A stretch of DNA of 53,966 nucleotides from positions 1 to 53,966 of the forward strand of contig CAIOOA010000114.1 in NCBI GenBank assembly GCA_903859815.1. The letters are read 5' to 3'. Positions 14,645 to 24,670 of this stretch are shown here, one piece after another. The DNA comes from an uncultured Methylococcaceae bacterium. GTDB lineage: Bacteria; Pseudomonadota; Gammaproteobacteria; Methylococcales; Methylococcaceae. The stretch's first letter is position 1. Every line of letters begins with the position of its first letter. The translations under genes and the position numbers were made by a program. The notes under the pieces were generated by a model. That model searched no databases. It was not told the origin of the DNA and saw only the letters and a list, made by a program, of their open reading frames with translations.

Positions 14645-16627
14645 TCATTCAACCCAGCTTATTGAGGCAGGGAATGTGCCTTTACGAATATTAAAAAAGA
14701 ACAATTCGGGCAGGCTGATGATAACACCCTTGACACCTAAATGCAGGTTTTCACCTCCATCCCAAAGCGAGGTCAGCAAACCCGCCACACCTTGCGCCAA
14801 ACCGGCTACCAAGTTGACCCCTCCTGCCAATGGGCGGGTCAACGTGAGATCGTCGGTGAAAAACACAAACGCCGGATCATGACCATGCCATCGATAAAGC
14901 CTGGAACTAAACACATTCGATTCTCGCCAAGACACCCACAATGGATTTTCCTGTTGCCTTGCTTGCTCCAAATGACGCAAACGATAAGAAATCTCCCGTT
15001 CAGAAAAGGAAACCCGCCAAGTGTCATTGACGATATGAGAAGACACAAACGGTATGAATTCCAAACCTTGCCCGGAGATATAGCCTCCTAACCTACGGGT
15101 GGATTCAGTTTCAATAGCTTCATCGAATGGAGTTTGATTTTGCCGCACTGGGCTGCGCTGATAGGCCTGCTCCATTGCTTGAGCAATCACACGAAAAATC
15201 TCGCTGGCACAATTTCGTCCAATTAAATGATACGAATAGAGCTTCGTCAAATTGTCTTTATAATTTGTACTGTAGTTTTCCAAACCGTCAAGGGCAGCTT
15301 GCAATTCAGTGGGTGCCACCGCAATCGGCAGCAAGCCCACCGAGGCTGAATACGATGGCAGAACATTCATTCCGGGCCAGTTAACCGCCCTCCCCTCACG
15401 CTTGGCATTGCCAAGTTCAATGAACTGATTAGCGGCTTGTTCAAGATGGAGATAAGACCATTCGTCGACCTCTTCCTTGCCGCTTAATATTGCTTTAGCT
15501 GTTTCAAACCTCTCTCTGGCCGAAGTGTAAGCCTCGAAAGTGGATTCTGCCAGATTCCTTGGGTTTCCCGGTCTTGCATCCTTGCCGGAGGATGCCCAAT
15601 TCAACACCACCCATTGGCCGGAGCTTATCGTCTGTTCCAAAGCAATCAGCCTAGCCATGCTGAGTAGCAATGGATATCCCCAGTCTGTCCTAGGTTTAAT
15701 CAAAAGCTCCACAAGTTGGTTTTTCAATTGATCCCGGTAGAAACTCAAACTGAGCTTTTCCTTCTCAGTCAATTGGAAGTCATTGCCATTCGTATGAATT
15801 ATCACGCCTTCGCGCAACGGCATGCCATACTCAAGGACTTGCAAAGCCACCAACCTACTCAAAAGATCGGCGTAGCGGCTGGAGAATGAGTACCCTGCCG
15901 ACCGAAAACTATCTTGGGCGAGTCCCACCTCGGAAAATGGATAACTCGTCGGCTTCAATGTCTCGAGTTGAGACAAAATCTCGCGGGTTTTGCTATGAAC
16001 AAAATCGTTTCCATAGGCCAATAGGACACGACCCTTCAATTGGGCGATACTGGCATCTTCGACATGTGTTCGGTGCGTTTGATTAGTTGAATTAAATTGC
16101 CATTCTTCAGGCATGAACAAACCTGCCCCTTTCAATTCTATCCGCTTTGCGTTATCCGATTTCCTATCCCCGTGAATGGATAAGTCCAACAAAGCGTTTA
16201 GCAACTTTCGGTCGCTTTGAAGAGCATCAAACCGATCAAATTGTTCATCCTCAATTAGCAGCATACGATTGAAATGTTCACGAAGTAGATTTTGTGTGTC
16301 TTCTGAGACTTCAACATGATGCACATCCATACTTCGATTTTCCCTTGTAATGTATTGGTCACGGAATTGTGCAAACCCATCCCGCTTGATCCTCAACCAA
16401 CCCGGCGGAATATGCTCGAAATGAAAGACTTCGTCCTCTATTTTGAGTGCCGCATGACCTCCACTTGCACCGTCTTCACTCGCATCCATATAGAGGAATT
16501 GGACATAAGTGGAGGCAAACGAGGGATGCCCCATCAAGGCGAAGATCAAGCACACCAAAGCCAAGCTAAGTAAGCGTGGGACATGCCTACGATGGACAAA
16601 GGCATAGGCTGGGTAGGCCGGCAGCAT
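14645..16627 (-). CDS. Periplasmic DUF4105/Lnb-like protein
   Basis: A 660-residue exported protein. The start at 16627 (MLPAYPAYAFVHRRHV) leads into a signal peptide (LLSLALVCLIFALMGHPSFAS). The longer frame back to 16759 overlaps the lipoprotein gene. After the signal, GGHAALKIEDEVFHFEH provides a conserved-looking His, and about 450 residues later LYSYHLIGRNCASEIFRVI provides a Cys in an Asn-Cys context. His-first, Cys-later order with these contexts resembles the DUF4105/Lnb periplasmic domain, a cysteine-dependent fold, but similarity is limited and I would not claim an activity. The last 90 residues are hydrophobic and glycine-rich (LAGGVNLVAGLAQGVAGLL). It ends 49 bases before the TIR-like/macro gene. 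Confidence 0.6.
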   Translation of the reverse strand: MLPAYPAYAFVHRRHVPRLLSLALVCLIFALMGHPSFASTYVQFLYMDASEDGASGGHAALKIEDEVFHFEHIPPGWLRIKRDGFAQFRDQYITRENRSMDVHHVEVSEDTQNLLREHFNRMLLIEDEQFDRFDALQSDRKLLNALLDLSIHGDRKSDNAKRIELKGAGLFMPEEWQFNSTNQTHRTHVEDASIAQLKGRVLLAYGNDFVHSKTREILSQLETLKPTSYPFSEVGLAQDSFRSAGYSFSSRYADLLSRLVALQVLEYGMPLREGVIIHTNGNDFQLTEKEKLSLSFYRDQLKNQLVELLIKPRTDWGYPLLLSMARLIALEQTISSGQWVVLNWASSGKDARPGNPRNLAESTFEAYTSARERFETAKAILSGKEEVDEWSYLHLEQAANQFIELGNAKREGRAVNWPGMNVLPSYSASVGLLPIAVAPTELQAALDGLENYSTNYKDNLTKLYSYHLIGRNCASEIFRVIAQAMEQAYQRSPVRQNQTPFDEAIETESTRRLGGYISGQGLEFIPFVSSHIVNDTWRVSFSEREISYRLRHLEQARQQENPLWVSWRESNVFSSRLYRWHGHDPAFVFFTDDLTLTRPLAGGVNLVAGLAQGVAGLLTSLWDGGENLHLGVKGVIISLPELFFFNIRKGTFPASISWVE

Positions 16628-16730
16628 GATAGGCTCACAACATAACCTCAATTCAAGCCACACCGGTATGGGGGAAACTTTGCTCGCCACACCAATATTT
16701 ATGACAATCAATGACTTGGTTATTATGGCG

Positions 16731-17165
16731 TTATTGCTTGTATCCTTCCTCAATCGCATCCATCTTCCATGGCTGAGAGTCGCCTAGGCTGGATTTGAAG
16801 GAATCATACTCGGTCTTGCTGACAGCAGCTTTGCGCAAACCCCTACCAATGGCAACGTAAGTGGATTTGTCCTGGTTCCATTGGGTCACTCCATATTTGG
16901 ATGCAATTTTGCCGAGCTTTACGCGGAAAGCTTCAATGTTGGTGTCGGATGATTTGGCGAACTCAGCGGTGTAATCACGAATATCGTTGGCGAAACCTGA
17001 CTGCTTCTTGTCTTTTGAAGACGGGACCAATGATGAAGGGCTGGAAGCCGAGTCTGAAATGCTCCCTGAAGACCTTGATGAACTCTCCGAACTGGTTGAG
17101 ATGGAGCAAGCGGCAAGCAATGTTACTGCCGACAGGAAGGCAATCGAAAAGAGAAATTTGCTCAT
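16731..17165 (-). CDS. Small serine-rich lipoprotein
   Basis: A 144-residue predicted lipoprotein. The N-terminus MSKFLFSIAFLSAVTLLAAC is a signal peptide with lipobox LAAC, placing lipidated Cys20 at the mature start. A serine-rich linker of about 30 residues follows (SISTSSESSSRSSGSIS). The C-terminal domain of about 85 residues has a putative lipoprotein pattern (GVTQWNQDKSTYVAIGRGLRK and DSFKSSLGDSQPW). I do not know its function. It lies 103 bases upstream of the DUF4105-like gene on the same strand and may be co-transcribed. An overlapping frame in the same direction (16975-17331) is out of register and lacks a credible start. Confidence 0.75.
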   Translation of the reverse strand: MSKFLFSIAFLSAVTLLAACSISTSSESSSRSSGSISDSASSPSSLVPSSKDKKQSGFANDIRDYTAEFAKSSDTNIEAFRVKLGKIASKYGVTQWNQDKSTYVAIGRGLRKAAVSKTEYDSFKSSLGDSQPWKMDAIEEGYKQ

Positions 17166-17354
17166 GTGTAGTCTCTAGCGGAATGGGCTTGTTTGATAAA
17201 CTTAAAGAATGATACCATTCCCCAAGATGAAAAAAAACGGAAGCCATAGGAAGGGCCATTATGGGCAATCTTGACAGATTCTTACTTTCCAATAATCTGA
17301 CATGACGGGCTAATAGGAATCGATTTAACATTAATATATTTTAGGTAATAACAA

Positions 17355-17750
17355 ATGAAAATAACTAAGCAAGCCTTGACAGCAAGCATTTTATCAACTG
17401 TCATTCTAGTCGCTCCGAATATTTGCCATGCCATCGCAAATATTGGGACTTGGAGTTTTTTGCAAGGTACTCCAGCCGAGACTTTCAATAAGCAGGATTG
17501 GTCAATCTTTGAAAAGGCCATTTTTGACACTCTCGATAATGCACAGGATAATGAAACAAAATCTTGGCAAAACCCTGCAACGAACACATCGGGTGAGATT
17601 AAAGTATTGCGATCAGTGAAAAATAGCGCCCATGATTGTCGTCTGCTCAATATCATAACCCATGCCAAGGATTCCAATGATGACATGGAATTGATTTTTT
17701 GCAGACAACCCAATGGGAAATGGAAAATTGCCACGCCAAAGGTGAAATAG
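17355..17750 (+). CDS. RT0821/Lpp0805-like secreted surface protein
   Basis: A 131-residue exported protein of unknown role. It has a signal peptide (SILSTVILVAPNICHA) and one domain with the pattern ALxxAQDxExxSWQNPxTxxSGEIKV, a Cys in AHDCRLLNI, and a second Cys in LIFCRQPNGKWKI. This spacing matches the RT0821/Lpp0805 family of surface proteins, including the terminal Cys-Arg and Gly-Lys-Trp. The two cysteines may form a disulfide. The divergent 189-base gap with the lipoprotein gene should contain both promoters. A frame antisense to it was rejected as a shadow. Confidence 0.65.
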   Translation: MKITKQALTASILSTVILVAPNICHAIANIGTWSFLQGTPAETFNKQDWSIFEKAIFDTLDNAQDNETKSWQNPATNTSGEIKVLRSVKNSAHDCRLLNIITHAKDSNDDMELIFCRQPNGKWKIATPKVK

Positions 17751-18011
17751 CTAACTGCTTATCGAAGCATTGAATGAGCCATTAAAAGCTCTGGTGATAA
17801 GCTTAATGCAAGCAAACCAACTTTTACTCTAACAATCCTTCAATCCTTGCCAACTATTTAGTTACAACCGATTCAGTTATTCACTGAGCGTAGTCGAAAC
17901 CAACATATCGGATTTGATTGCGCTCAATAGTCTTTTTCTAATCTCCATGCTTATTTAGCATAAGGTTTGATACCACCGATCAAATCAACCCAACATAAAC
18001 GGAGTCATTCA
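17751..18011. other. Intergenic gap before the TerC-like gene
   Basis: No gene is seen here. At 17880-17899 the sequence TCACTGAGCGTAGTCGAAAC resembles one half of a common intergenic palindrome, but the matching arm is not present. The TerC-like gene promoter is presumably in this gap. Confidence 0.4.
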
Positions 18012-19013
18012 GTGCGGCATTTTATATCTTCATTCATCGTTACTGTGTTGGGTTTGACGGCTGCTTTCTTTTGGGGTGGAACCAACGGACTGTTGCTGGC
18101 AGCCATTTTGAGTCTGATGGAAGTGAGCCTGTCTTTCGACAACGCAGTTGTCAACGCCACAGTGCTAAAGAACATGAGCGTACTTTGGCAACGTCGCTTT
18201 CTCACTTGGGGGATGGTCATCGCCGTGTTCGGTGTCCGCTTCCTGCTACCGGTCATGATTGTGGCCGTTGTCACGGGGCAAGGCTTACTGACCGTGGCAT
18301 CCATGGCCTTCAATAATCCTGATGAATACGCCCGTAATGTGCATTCATCGCATGTGCAAATCTCAGCTTTTGGGGGAATGTATTTGCTCTTAGTGTTCAT
18401 GTCGTTTTTTTTCGAGGAAAGCAAGTCCTTGCACTGGCTGGACTGGTTTGAGCGACATTTGGCCAAATTTGGAAAGCTGGAATCCATCGAAGTGGCGACT
18501 GCTTTATGTGCGCTAATGTTCGCCCAACACTTTTTGCCCCCTGGCGAAAGTTTGGCGGCAATCATTTCAGGGATCGTGGGAATTATCGTATATGTCGTTG
18601 TTAACAGCTTGTCTAGCCTGTTCCAAGAAATCGACCCGGTAGAAAACACCATTCATCGGGCGGGCTTGATGTCATTCCTGTATTTGGAAGTGCTGGACAC
18701 CTCTTTTTCACTGGACGGAGTGATTGGGGCTTTCGCCATCACCCGCGATGTCGTGCTGATTTTATTAGGGCTGGCGATAGGCGCCATGTTCGTGCGCAGT
18801 TTGACGGTTTTCTTGGTGCGAAAAAAGATGTTGGACGAATATATGTACTTGGAACACGGCGCGCATTATGCCATTGGCGCCTTGGCGGTGCTGATGTTGA
18901 CGGATATGAGCTTGCATGTCCCTGAATGGGTAACCGGACTGATAGGCTTGCTGATTATTGTATTATCCTTGTGGTCTTCAATCCTCGAAAACAAAAGAAA
19001 TCGGGCGACATGA
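18012..19013 (+). CDS. TerC/DUF475 family integral membrane protein
   Basis: A 333-residue polytopic membrane protein of the DUF475 branch of the TerC family, linked to metal handling and tellurite resistance in related proteins. TerC-like acidic membrane motifs are visible: ILSLMEVSLSFDNAVVNATV near the N-terminus and LYLEVLDTSFSLDGVIGAF near the middle, each with conserved Glu/Asp and an S-x-D-N/G core. I start at the GTG at 18012, which has GGAG seven bases upstream. An upstream TTG at 17967 lacks a comparable site and would add 15 charged residues. Seven or more hydrophobic segments follow. It is single and ends 94 bases before the 4.5S RNA. Confidence 0.88.
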   Translation: MRHFISSFIVTVLGLTAAFFWGGTNGLLLAAILSLMEVSLSFDNAVVNATVLKNMSVLWQRRFLTWGMVIAVFGVRFLLPVMIVAVVTGQGLLTVASMAFNNPDEYARNVHSSHVQISAFGGMYLLLVFMSFFFEESKSLHWLDWFERHLAKFGKLESIEVATALCALMFAQHFLPPGESLAAIISGIVGIIVYVVVNSLSSLFQEIDPVENTIHRAGLMSFLYLEVLDTSFSLDGVIGAFAITRDVVLILLGLAIGAMFVRSLTVFLVRKKMLDEYMYLEHGAHYAIGALAVLMLTDMSLHVPEWVTGLIGLLIIVLSLWSSILENKRNRAT

Positions 19014-19107
19014 ATTTTTTACTTGAATCCAGTCTTAGAATAACGCATAATGCGCGTTCTTGATCTGCATCGGTAATCAATGCCGATGATGATTCGACTA
19101 GTTTCTA

Positions 19108-19221
19108 TGGCGAGTCGACTGGGTCCCCTCGCAATGAATCGCTGCGAACCCCGCCAGGCCCGGAAGGGAGCAACGGTAGTAGATGTTTCATGTGCCGGGG
19201 TGTGGCTCTTTCGGCTTGCCA
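19108..19221 (+). ncRNA. ffs: Signal recognition particle 4.5S RNA
   Basis: Bacterial SRP RNA, which binds Ffh and directs membrane-protein nascent chains. The universally conserved apical region CAGGCCCGGAAGGGAGCA with the GGAA tetraloop is present at about 19156-19173. The ends pair: 19109-19118 (GGCGAGTCGA) matches 19211-19220 (TCGGCTTGCC) over ten positions with two G-U pairs. GTGCCGGGGTGTGGCT on the 3' side matches the conserved stem. The length of about 114 bases fits. It sits immediately before dnaX, as in many gammaproteobacteria. Exact transcript ends are inferred from pairing. Confidence 0.95.
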
Positions 19222-19266
19222 CCCTTTCCAAATCTTTCTTTATTCCTTCTCAAGTGAACGCTGCCC

Positions 19267-20991
19267 ATGGCCTATCAGGCGCTTGCCCGTAAATGGCGTC
19301 CGCGTAACTTCAACGAAGTTGTCGGTCAAGAACATGTCGTCAAAGCGCTGACCCATGCGCTGGAATTCGACCGCTTGCACCATGCTTACCTATTCACCGG
19401 AACCCGGGGTGTGGGCAAGACCACGTTGGCTCGCATTCTCGCCAAGGCCATGAATTGTGAGGCTAGAGTGGGCTTCAACCCGTGCGGCGAGTGTCTGCTC
19501 TGCCGGGAAGTGGACGAGGGCCGTTTTGTGGATCTAATCGAGGTAGACGCGGCATCGAGAACCAAAGTCGAAGACACTCGTGACCTACTGGATAATGTCC
19601 AGTACGCACCCAATCAAGGCCGCTTCAAAGTTTACATCATTGATGAAGTTCACATGCTTTCCGGGCATAGCTTCAATGCGCTGCTGAAAACGCTGGAAGA
19701 ACCCCCGCCCCACGTCAAATTCCTGCTGGCGACGACCGACCCGCAAAAAATTCCTGTGACGGTGCTTTCACGCTGTTTGCAATTCAATCTGAAGCGGCTC
19801 AGCCCCGAACAAATCCGCTTGCAGATGGAGTCCATCCTAGCAAAGGAAGGCGTTGCGTTTGAACAAAATGCCATCCGCGCCATAGCGAGAGCCGCTGACG
19901 GCTCCATGCGCGATGGTCTCAGCCTGCTGGACCAAGCCATTGTCCATGGCGGAGGATTTCTGGAGGACGGGCCAGTCAGCGCCATGCTAGGGACCGTTTC
20001 CCGCAAGCCCGTATTTGGCCTGCTGGATGCCTTAAGTCTTGGCGATGCCCATCTGCTGTTGCAACAAGTCGCGGAACTGGCGGAACATTCACCAAATTTT
20101 ACCGACATATTACAGCAGTTATTGATCGTGCTGCATCATGCCGCGCTTGCTCAATGGGTGCCGGATGCAGTGCGCCACGATGACGATGCCGAACGCATTT
20201 TGGGGCTGGCGAAAAGCTTAAGCCCTGAAGATTTACAATTGTTTTACCAAATTGGCTTGCTCGGTCAGCGCGACCTATCCATGGCGCCCGAGCCGCGATG
20301 CGGATTTGAGATGGTCTTGTTGCGAATGCTCGCCTTCCGCCCGGCCAGTCATGGTGAACCTAATCAAGCGCCACCGACTTTACCCAAGCCGACGGCAACT
20401 CGCCAGCCTACCCGGCATTCCAGCGGACCCGACAAGCCATTGCCGCACCGTGCTGTAGAAGTGGCTGCGGAAAAGCCTGCGCCTTTAATCAAGGACACAT
20501 CCACCAAGCCCTTGCCTGAAAACTTTGCCGCGAGGCAAAACGCGGAGGGAAATGGGAAAAAGGATGATTCCGCCGATCTCCCAACCGATGTGCCTCCTGC
20601 CGCAATCGAAAATTGCACCGACTGGCAAACCATTATCAAGACCATGCAATTAGCCGGATTGACGCTCCAATTGGCTAACCATTGCGTACTGCTTGAAATT
20701 AGCAAGGATTATATTAATTTGGCCCTAGACCAAAAGGCTGCGGGCTTCCGCACCCCACAGTTGGAGGCTAATCTGGAAAAGTCTTTGCAGACGCACTTCA
20801 AACGAGCTTTGAAACTGAATTTCATAGTCGATGCCCCTATGCAGGAAACCCCGGCTGCGCAAATTTTGCGGAAAAAGCAAGAACGGCAAAAAACTGCCGA
20901 ACAAGCAATAGAACAAGACCCAAACGTTCTGGCTTTGAAGGAACGTTTGGATGCCCGGATTGTGCCGGGTTCCATCAAACCACTGGATTAA
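19267..20991 (+). CDS. dnaX: DNA polymerase III subunit tau/gamma
   Basis: Clamp-loader ATPase that loads the sliding clamp; full-length tau also ties polymerase to helicase. The 574 residues hold the AAA+ module with Walker A GTRGVGKT (45-52) and zinc cysteines 64, 73, 76 and 79. Walker B is YIIDEVHML, followed by the [14 protein letters not shown] sensor region and [11 protein letters not shown]. Then come domain III, a Pro/Thr-rich linker near 370-445, and a tau C-terminal domain. It is shorter than E. coli tau (643). At codons 430-432 a slippery run with an immediate minus-one stop suggests a gamma form of 433 residues. It is followed after 17 bases by ebfC. Confidence 0.97.
   Translation: MAYQALARKWRPRNFNEVVGQEHVVKALTHALEFDRLHHAYLFTGTRGVGKTTLARILAKAMNCEARVGFNPCGECLLCREVDEGRFVDLIEVDAASRTKVEDTRDLLDNVQYAPNQGRFKVYIIDEVHMLSGHSFNALLKTLEEPPPHVKFLLATTDPQKIPVTVLSRCLQFNLKRLSPEQIRLQMESILAKEGVAFEQNAIRAIARAADGSMRDGLSLLDQAIVHGGGFLEDGPVSAMLGTVSRKPVFGLLDALSLGDAHLLLQQVAELAEHSPNFTDILQQLLIVLHHAALAQWVPDAVRHDDDAERILGLAKSLSPEDLQLFYQIGLLGQRDLSMAPEPRCGFEMVLLRMLAFRPASHGEPNQAPPTLPKPTATRQPTRHSSGPDKPLPHRAVEVAAEKPAPLIKDTSTKPLPENFAARQNAEGNGKKDDSADLPTDVPPAAIENCTDWQTIIKTMQLAGLTLQLANHCVLLEISKDYINLALDQKAAGFRTPQLEANLEKSLQTHFKRALKLNFIVDAPMQETPAAQILRKKQERQKTAEQAIEQDPNVLALKERLDARIVPGSIKPLD
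20544..20567 (+). promoter_or_regulatory. Candidate programmed -1 frameshift signal in dnaX
   Basis: An internal Shine-Dalgarno-like GGAGGG (20544-20549) lies six bases before the run G-AAA-AAG (20556-20562, zero-frame codons GGG AAA AAG). A minus-one slip after AAG reads GGA then TGA (20565-20567), giving a 433-residue product. E. coli dnaX uses an internal Shine-Dalgarno, A-AAA-AAG and a near-immediate TGA to make gamma of 431 residues. The first slippery base here is G rather than A, which should weaken slippage, and I found no strong downstream stem by eye. Confidence 0.55.
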
Positions 20992-21008
20992 CCAAAGCGG
21001 AGAAAAGC

Positions 21009-21332
21009 ATGAAAAACCCACTAGCAAGCCTTATGCAACAGGCTCAGCAAATGCAGGAAAACATTAAAAAGGCCCAAGAGGAATTGGCAGCCGAAGAAAT
21101 TCACGGAGAATCCGGCGCGGGCTTGGTCAAAATTGTCATGAACGGCAAACGCGAAGCGTTAAAGATCAGCATTGATGACAGTCTGCTCAAAGAAGACCGT
21201 GATATGCTGGAAGACCTAGTGGCCGCCGCCATCAATGATGCCGTGCGCAAAGTCGCCAAAATCAAGCAAGAAAAAATGGCCGGACTGACTGGTGGGTTGG
21301 AGCTTCCAGCCGGTTTCAAATTGCCTTTCTAG
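21009..21332 (+). CDS. ebfC: YbaB/EbfC nucleoid-associated protein
   Basis: Small dimeric DNA-binding protein of the YbaB/EbfC family, 107 residues, the standard length. The N-terminal helix [19 protein letters not shown] is followed by the family's [27 protein letters not shown] core and a C-terminal helix rich in Lys. The tail [16 protein letters not shown] is typical of gammaproteobacterial members. It lies 17 bases after dnaX and four bases before recR, forming the classic dnaX-ebfC-recR operon. Confidence 0.95.
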   Translation: MKNPLASLMQQAQQMQENIKKAQEELAAEEIHGESGAGLVKIVMNGKREALKISIDDSLLKEDRDMLEDLVAAAINDAVRKVAKIKQEKMAGLTGGLELPAGFKLPF

Positions 21333-21336
21333 ACTC

Positions 21337-23464
<2,128 letters not shown>

Positions 23465-23538
23465 GGATACGCTTACGCGTATTCCTAATAAGGCATTGTC
23501 AAATTAGTTTTAAGACGGTTTAACCTGAAGATAATACG

Positions 23539-23781
23539 ATGTTGTTAGATTACTTCAAAGCTGCCATGCGCCACGCCCGGTACGAAATACTATCTGACGA
23601 TGGTAGTTTTTACGGTGAAATACCAGAATGCAATGGCGTATATTCCAATGCCAAGACACTAGAATCTTGCAGGGATGAATTGGAAGAAGTGCTTGAGGAA
23701 TGGGTGTTGTTTCGAGTTTATAAAAATCTGCCAATACCTGTTATTGACGGATATGATGTTTCCATTAAAGAAGCGGCTTAA
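23539..23781 (+). CDS. hicB: HicB-family antitoxin
   Basis: Predicted antitoxin of a type II HicBA pair, 80 residues. The partial RNase H-like HicB fold is indicated by ARYEILSDDGSFYGEIPECN followed by GVYSNAKTLESCRDELEEVL and EEWVLFRVYKNLPIPVIDG. This type has no long C-terminal DNA-binding domain. Its stop directly abuts the hicA start (TAA then ATG), so the genes are translationally coupled. It is the first gene of the guaB-guaA island; the small hairpin at 23465-23485 behind guaB may separate transcripts. Confidence 0.92.
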   Translation: MLLDYFKAAMRHARYEILSDDGSFYGEIPECNGVYSNAKTLESCRDELEEVLEEWVLFRVYKNLPIPVIDGYDVSIKEAA

Positions 23782-24003
23782 ATGCCAACATTTGGCCCAA
23801 TTTCACGACGGGATTTAATCCATTACCTTAAACTACTTGGCTTTCAAGGACCATTTTCTGGTAGCCGTCATGCTTTCATGTCGAAGGGTGATATTTCCTT
23901 GAGAATACCAAATCCGCATGAGGGTGATATTGGGCGGGAGTTCTTGTCGAGGATTTTACGGCAGGCTAAAGTAAGTAGGGATGAATGGGATGAACTCAAA
24001 TAA
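23782..24003 (+). CDS. hicA: HicA-family mRNA interferase toxin
   Basis: Predicted toxin of the HicBA pair, 73 residues. HicA proteins fold as small double-stranded RNA-binding-like domains and cut mRNA using a conserved His. That His is His30 in SGSRHAFMSKGD, and the family's IPNPHEGDIGREFLSRILRQAKVS tail is intact. Order antitoxin-then-toxin with abutting codons is common for this subtype. Its last codons overlap the next small gene in another frame. Both genes look complete, so the pair may be active. Confidence 0.92.
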   Translation: MPTFGPISRRDLIHYLKLLGFQGPFSGSRHAFMSKGDISLRIPNPHEGDIGREFLSRILRQAKVSRDEWDELK

Positions 24004-24166
24004 GACAGAACTTCAACTAAAGACCACGAGTGAAAAACTCGATGCGCTGCTAGAAGTGGAATTCTTGCGCAACGAAGCCAGATTGGGAAACCGGGAAGCA
24101 TTTGAGCATTATCTCAATGCCGTTCCAGATGTTCCGCCTCCAGACGATGATCGGTTAGAGAATTAG
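23990..24166 (+). CDS. Small acidic protein paired with aspartic protease
   Basis: A 58-residue protein (MNSNKTELQLKTTSEKLDALLEVEFLRNEARLGNREAFEHYLNAVP... in outline) with predicted helices and an acidic, proline-containing end (VPDVPPPDDDRL). Proteins of this look commonly precede small clan AA aspartic protease genes, as here, where the protease starts ten bases later. No function is known to me. The start could be the ATG at 23981 or 23990; the latter has GGG just upstream. It overlaps the last 14 bases of hicA in another frame. Confidence 0.6.
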   Translation: MNSNKTELQLKTTSEKLDALLEVEFLRNEARLGNREAFEHYLNAVPDVPPPDDDRLEN

Positions 24167-24175
24167 GGGAAATCC

Positions 24176-24571
24176 ATGGGCATTATCAACACTGAAATTC
24201 AGTTATCCAACCCCTGCAACCGGGCGCTACACCTTGTGACTGTCAGAGCTTTGGCGGATACTGGGGCATTGCATCTTTGCACCCCCGAACATTTCGCCAT
24301 CCAATTGGAACTGGAGGAATTATATAAGCGCGAAGTGACGATTGCCGACGGTGGAAAGCATTTATGTGCTTATGTCGATCCCGTCGAAGTGAAATTTGAA
24401 AACCGAGGCTGTTTCACCGGTGCTTTAGTTTTAGGAAATGAAGTTTTGTTGGGTGCAGTCACGATGGAGGACATGGATATAATGCTTTCTCCCGCTCGGC
24501 AAGCGGTCATTGTCAACCCGGAAAGCCCGAATATACCGATGACGATTGCGAAGAATTTAATAATTTATTAG
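24176..24571 (+). CDS. Clan AA (retropepsin-like) aspartic protease
   Basis: A 131-residue soluble protein with one retropepsin-like domain. The catalytic motif ALADTGALHL gives Asp28-Thr29-Gly30; like other clan AA proteins with a single motif it would have to dimerise to be active. Beyond it, IADGGKHLCAYVDPVEVKF and the second half VLGNEVLLGAVTMEDMDIML match bacterial members of this family, in which the hydrophobic-Gly sequence LLGAV stands near the end. The substrate is unknown. It begins ten bases after the small acidic gene; GGGG at 24168-24171 can serve as ribosome site. A toxin-antitoxin-like or maturation role is speculation. Confidence 0.8.
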   Translation: MGIINTEIQLSNPCNRALHLVTVRALADTGALHLCTPEHFAIQLELEELYKREVTIADGGKHLCAYVDPVEVKFENRGCFTGALVLGNEVLLGAVTMEDMDIMLSPARQAVIVNPESPNIPMTIAKNLIIY

Positions 24572-24670
24572 TCCAATGATTATTTCGATAATAATACGTC
24601 ACACAACGCTTGCACTTAATAAACAATATGCATCGCGTTTTGCGAGTGGTTGCTATAGGAGTTAAGAGTA

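Noticed and set aside
16975-17331. A 118-residue frame on the minus strand overlapping the lipoprotein gene
   Set aside because: Out of register with a lipoprotein that has a clear lipobox; no family features.
17282-17734. A 150-residue frame antisense to the RT0821-like gene
   Set aside because: The sense frame has a signal peptide and a matching family pattern; the antisense one does not.
17880-17899. A motif resembling a common intergenic palindrome
   Set aside because: Only one arm is present; kept as a remark in the gap entry rather than as a repeat.
23465-23485. Hairpin GGATACGC-TTAC-GCGTATTCC behind guaB as a terminator
   Set aside because: Bulged stem and no T run, so terminator function is not supported.
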